Positions 62,457 to 64,000 of a stretch of 64,000 nt of DNA are shown one piece after another. The stretch is from Streptomyces sp. NBC_01460 (GTDB lineage Bacteria > Actinomycetota > Actinomycetes > Streptomycetales > Streptomycetaceae): positions 6,758,001-6,822,000 of the forward strand of contig NZ_CP109473.1 of NCBI RefSeq assembly GCF_036227405.1. Reading direction: 5' to 3'. Within the stretch, counting starts at the first letter, position 1. The number at the start of each line of letters is the position of its first letter. The translations under genes were made by a program, and so were the position numbers. The notes under the pieces are model-generated. The model had not been told where the DNA came from and searched no databases. It saw nothing but the letters and a program-made list of their open reading frames with translations.

Positions 62457-62678
62457 TCACCGCACCGGCCGGGCGAGCTGCCAGGTGTCGTATCCGAGGC
62501 GCCGGAGGAACCCCTCTTCCTGAAGGGAGCGAAGCCCGGACTCGAACTCGGCTGCGGGGATGGAGCACTTCCGGGCCAGCTTCCGAGGGGAGAGCCGGAA
62601 CGGATCGCTCGCGGGGAGCGTGAGGTAGCGGGACGTATGGCCGACCCAGGAAGGGGCGGCGGGGTTGGTCTTGGGCAC
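62457..62678 (-). CDS. Small winged-helix protein, N-terminal ORF of a split gene
   Basis: A 73-residue product beginning PKTNPAAPSWVGHTSRYLTL, with a winged-helix-like segment SPRKLARKCSIPAAEFESGL and SLQEEGFLRRLGYDTW. GTG 62676-62678 follows GGAGG by ten bases. It ends in TGA directly before the next ORF in the same frame. A TGG-to-TGA change would explain the split; translational coupling of two real genes is the alternative. Confidence 0.6.
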   Translation of the reverse strand: MPKTNPAAPSWVGHTSRYLTLPASDPFRLSPRKLARKCSIPAAEFESGLRSLQEEGFLRRLGYDTWQLARPVR

Positions 62679-62756
62679 GGGTGTGCGACCTCCTTCAAGA
62701 GGCCGAGGCAGCACGTAGCTACGCCTCGGCGCGGTGATGGTTGATCGCGTGTCCGT

Positions 62757-63056
62757 TCACGCTCGGGGTGCCCTCGGCTTCCCCTGCCAGCCCCTCGGGA
62801 TGGCGGCCTCTCTCGGAGTGGCCAGCTCAACCGCCGTCGCGCGGCGTGAGCTACGGTGCGCCTCGAAGAGGCGGAAGAGAGTTTCTACATGATGCTGACT
62901 GATCCGGCCAACTTCGCACCAGTCGGCAATCTGACAGCCGAGCATGATCTCGGGGAGCTTCGAACGGTTGAAGGTGTCCTTCTGCCAGGCAGGTCCGAGG
63001 TATTGGGGCTCCAGGGCGTCAATCTCTTCGGGAGTGAGCGGCGTAATGGCTGCCAT
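62757..63056 (-). CDS. Hypothetical element protein
   Basis: A 99-residue protein starting MAAITPLTPEEIDALEPQYL, with a helical middle (ISQHHVETLFRLFEAHRSSR) and a basic Pro-rich tail. GGGTGAG lies just before the ATG. I recognise no family. It is divergent from a small membrane protein gene, so the 133 bp between them probably carries two promoters. Confidence 0.5.
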   Translation of the reverse strand: MAAITPLTPEEIDALEPQYLGPAWQKDTFNRSKLPEIMLGCQIADWCEVGRISQHHVETLFRLFEAHRSSRRATAVELATPREAAIPRGWQGKPRAPRA

Positions 63057-63189
63057 TTCTCACCCTCGAAATCATGCCCTTCACCTGCGTGTTGGCGCTC
63101 CAGGGGCAAGCTGCTGTATCGTCAGACGCCGGAAAGGAGAAGAAATCTTGGCGGGTGACAACGTCAAAATTTCTTTTTCTGGAGTGAAA

Positions 63190-63351
63190 ATGAATACTGA
63201 ATACTGGGCGATCGTCGGTGCGGTCTCAATGGCCGCGCTGGTGGTGTTCGAGCGAGTCCTCGACCGGATTCCACCGATCGCCAAGAAGGCCGTCGTGGCT
63301 GTCCGGTCCATCCGCGCTGTAGCGGATGAGTTCAGGAAGAAGCGCGAATGA
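63190..63351 (+). CDS. Small single-helix membrane protein
   Basis: A 53-residue protein with one hydrophobic helix (YWAIVGAVSMAALVVFERVL) and a strongly basic tail ending FRKKRE. Its ATG has a perfect ribosome site (GGAG, five bases). It is the only plus-strand gene of the element in view. Size and layout recall small phage holin-like or membrane-anchored proteins, but nothing proves this. An in-frame TTG at 63148 with GGAG upstream could give a 67-residue form. Confidence 0.6.
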   Translation: MNTEYWAIVGAVSMAALVVFERVLDRIPPIAKKAVVAVRSIRAVADEFRKKRE

Positions 63352-63530
63352 CCTACCGTCTGCCCCTGCCTTGTGGTGGGGGCATGCGGCGTTCAAGGGT
63401 CTGTCGTCTGACTTGCCTTGAACGTGAAGTCTCGGTTCCCTGGTGGTTGGCCAGGGGTGGCGTCTTGCCGAGCGAGAGGGGGCTCCTTGCGCTCGACGAG
63501 CGGGTAGGGCGCTGGCCGAGCGAAGCGTGG

Positions 63531-63734
63531 TCACGGCGCCAGCATCTCGGCCACCTCGACGAGCAACCAGGCCGGTACACCCGAGCCGGAGACGGGGCAG
63601 TAGCGCCCGTCGGCTGTGTGACGGAAGAGGAGTCGGCCGGTACCTACCGGCAAATCGACAATGGTGCCGACCGGCAGGTTCGACAGCTCGGGTGCCGTTG
63701 TCTTGCGGACGTCGAGGTATGCCTTACGACTCAT
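63531..63734 (-). CDS. Hypothetical 67-residue element protein
   Basis: The product begins MSRKAYLDVRKTTAPELSNL and contains a Gly/Val-rich beta segment (PVGTIVDLPVGTGRLLFRHT). GGGAG precedes the ATG. It overlaps the 3' end of the ribbon-helix-helix gene by 11 bp, so the two are coupled. No family recognised. Confidence 0.55.
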   Translation of the reverse strand: MSRKAYLDVRKTTAPELSNLPVGTIVDLPVGTGRLLFRHTADGRYCPVSGSGVPAWLLVEVAEMLAP

Positions 63735-63942
63735 GCGTGACACTCCCTCGCGCCGGTCGGACACACGTGTGACCGGTCGCCACAAAGGGCGCTCCGGCAG
63801 GCATTTTCAGGTACGACAGGTAGAGGTCGAGCGCCTGTGTGACGACTTCGGCTGTCGTCGTACTGCCGGTCATGCGCTGAGTCTCTGCGAGTTGCTCGCG
63901 TGTGACGTCGGTGTGGCGGACGGAGATCGTTGTCTTACTCAT
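63724..63942 (-). CDS. Ribbon-helix-helix-like DNA-binding protein
   Basis: A 72-residue protein. MSKTTISVRHTDVTREQLAE gives a beta-strand then helix, followed by TTTAEVVTQALDLYLSYL as second helix, the layout of CopG/Arc-type ribbon-helix-helix regulators and antitoxins. AAGGAGG is 11 bases before the ATG. It is coupled to a 67-residue downstream protein; a toxin-antitoxin pair is conceivable but the partner does not look like a known toxin. Confidence 0.6.
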   Translation of the reverse strand: MSKTTISVRHTDVTREQLAETQRMTGSTTTAEVVTQALDLYLSYLKMPAGAPFVATGHTCVRPARGSVTHES

Positions 63943-63975
63943 GCTGGTGGTTTCCTCCTTGGGGCATGACGAAGA

Positions 63976-64000
63976 GGCGCCCCCTGCGTGACGGGGCGCC
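63976..64000. terminator. Hairpin at the right window edge
   Basis: GGCGCCCC (63976-63983) pairs with GGGGCGCC (63993-64000) over a 9-nt loop, upstream of the ribbon-helix-helix gene. It would end minus-strand transcripts entering from the right. Confidence 0.65.

Larger units (their letters stand above)
59051..64000. mobile_element. One end of an R4-like serine-integrase element (prophage or integrative element)
   Basis: The insertion begins at the att core inside the acyl-CoA synthetase gene and continues past the right edge. The DNA is visibly lower in GC than the host. It carries short, mostly minus-strand genes of unknown function, two kinds of repeats, and DNA-binding proteins, a gene style typical of actinophages. 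No integrase, structural phage gene or conjugation gene is in view, so prophage and other integrative elements cannot be separated. Confidence 0.82.

Noticed and set aside
61563..62744. A 393-codon plus-strand frame across the repeats and winged-helix genes
   Set aside because: Its translation is Arg/Gly/Pro-rich and carries no domain; the minus-strand frames have ribosome sites and helix-turn-helix features.

Overview
The window is high-GC actinobacterial DNA and almost certainly a Streptomyces chromosome. The reasons are a strong G/C bias at third codon positions, frequent GTG starts, ATGA/GTGA gene overlaps, and typical Streptomyces families (RNase Sa type ribonuclease, DUF2637, PucR regulator, leader peptide with an HVDL motif). 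From about 59063 to the right edge the sequence is foreign: it is one end of an integrated phage-like element sitting inside an acyl-CoA synthetase gene. No tRNA, rRNA or CRISPR array was seen.

Layout. 1-9436: housekeeping and regulatory genes (DUF456 membrane protein, TrmB/LuxR-like regulator, PP2C-like protein, pyruvate oxidase-like ThDP enzyme, a barstar-like inhibitor beside an RNase Sa family secreted ribonuclease, RsbW-like ATPase, DUF2637 protein, FhuF-like iron reductase with an iron box, GntR regulator). 9456-19195: a purine catabolism locus, with PucR divergent from xanthine dehydrogenase FAD, 2Fe-2S and Mo subunits, then an NCS2 purine permease and XdhC. 19301-30435: secreted subtilase, DUF3626, DUF3291, peptidoglycan amidase, nitroreductase, then a compact acyl carrier protein / ketosynthase / alpha-beta hydrolase unit. 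30550-32964: secreted nuclease with a lamin-tail domain.

33161-44613: a sulfur acquisition region. A good promoter appears to fire directly on the ATG of a 26-residue cysteine leader peptide upstream of a ROK regulator. Then follow flavin reductase, an SsuABC-like ABC importer, an FMN-dependent monooxygenase, a fused ABC exporter with one degenerate ATP site, and an aldo/keto reductase, most of them overlapping or tightly spaced. The unit ends at a perfect 22-bp hairpin. 44688-50230: a translationally coupled secreted subtilase and FG-GAP repeat protein. 50460-58358: VOC protein, MFS exporter with glutathionyl-hydroquinone reductase-like enzyme, DMT transporter, winged-helix protein, GAF/LuxR regulator, acyl-CoA synthetase.

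58355-64000: a second acyl-CoA synthetase is cut at the sequence TACCACTGCTTC, which I recognise as the reverse complement of the core used by the actinophage R4 serine integrase in an acyl-CoA synthetase gene. Beyond it lie mostly minus-strand small genes: a two-helix membrane protein, a HEPN-like protein, a zinc/HNH-like protein, a winged-helix gene split by an in-frame TGA, a ribbon-helix-helix protein, and iteron-like repeats. The integrase and the other attachment half-site are not in the window.
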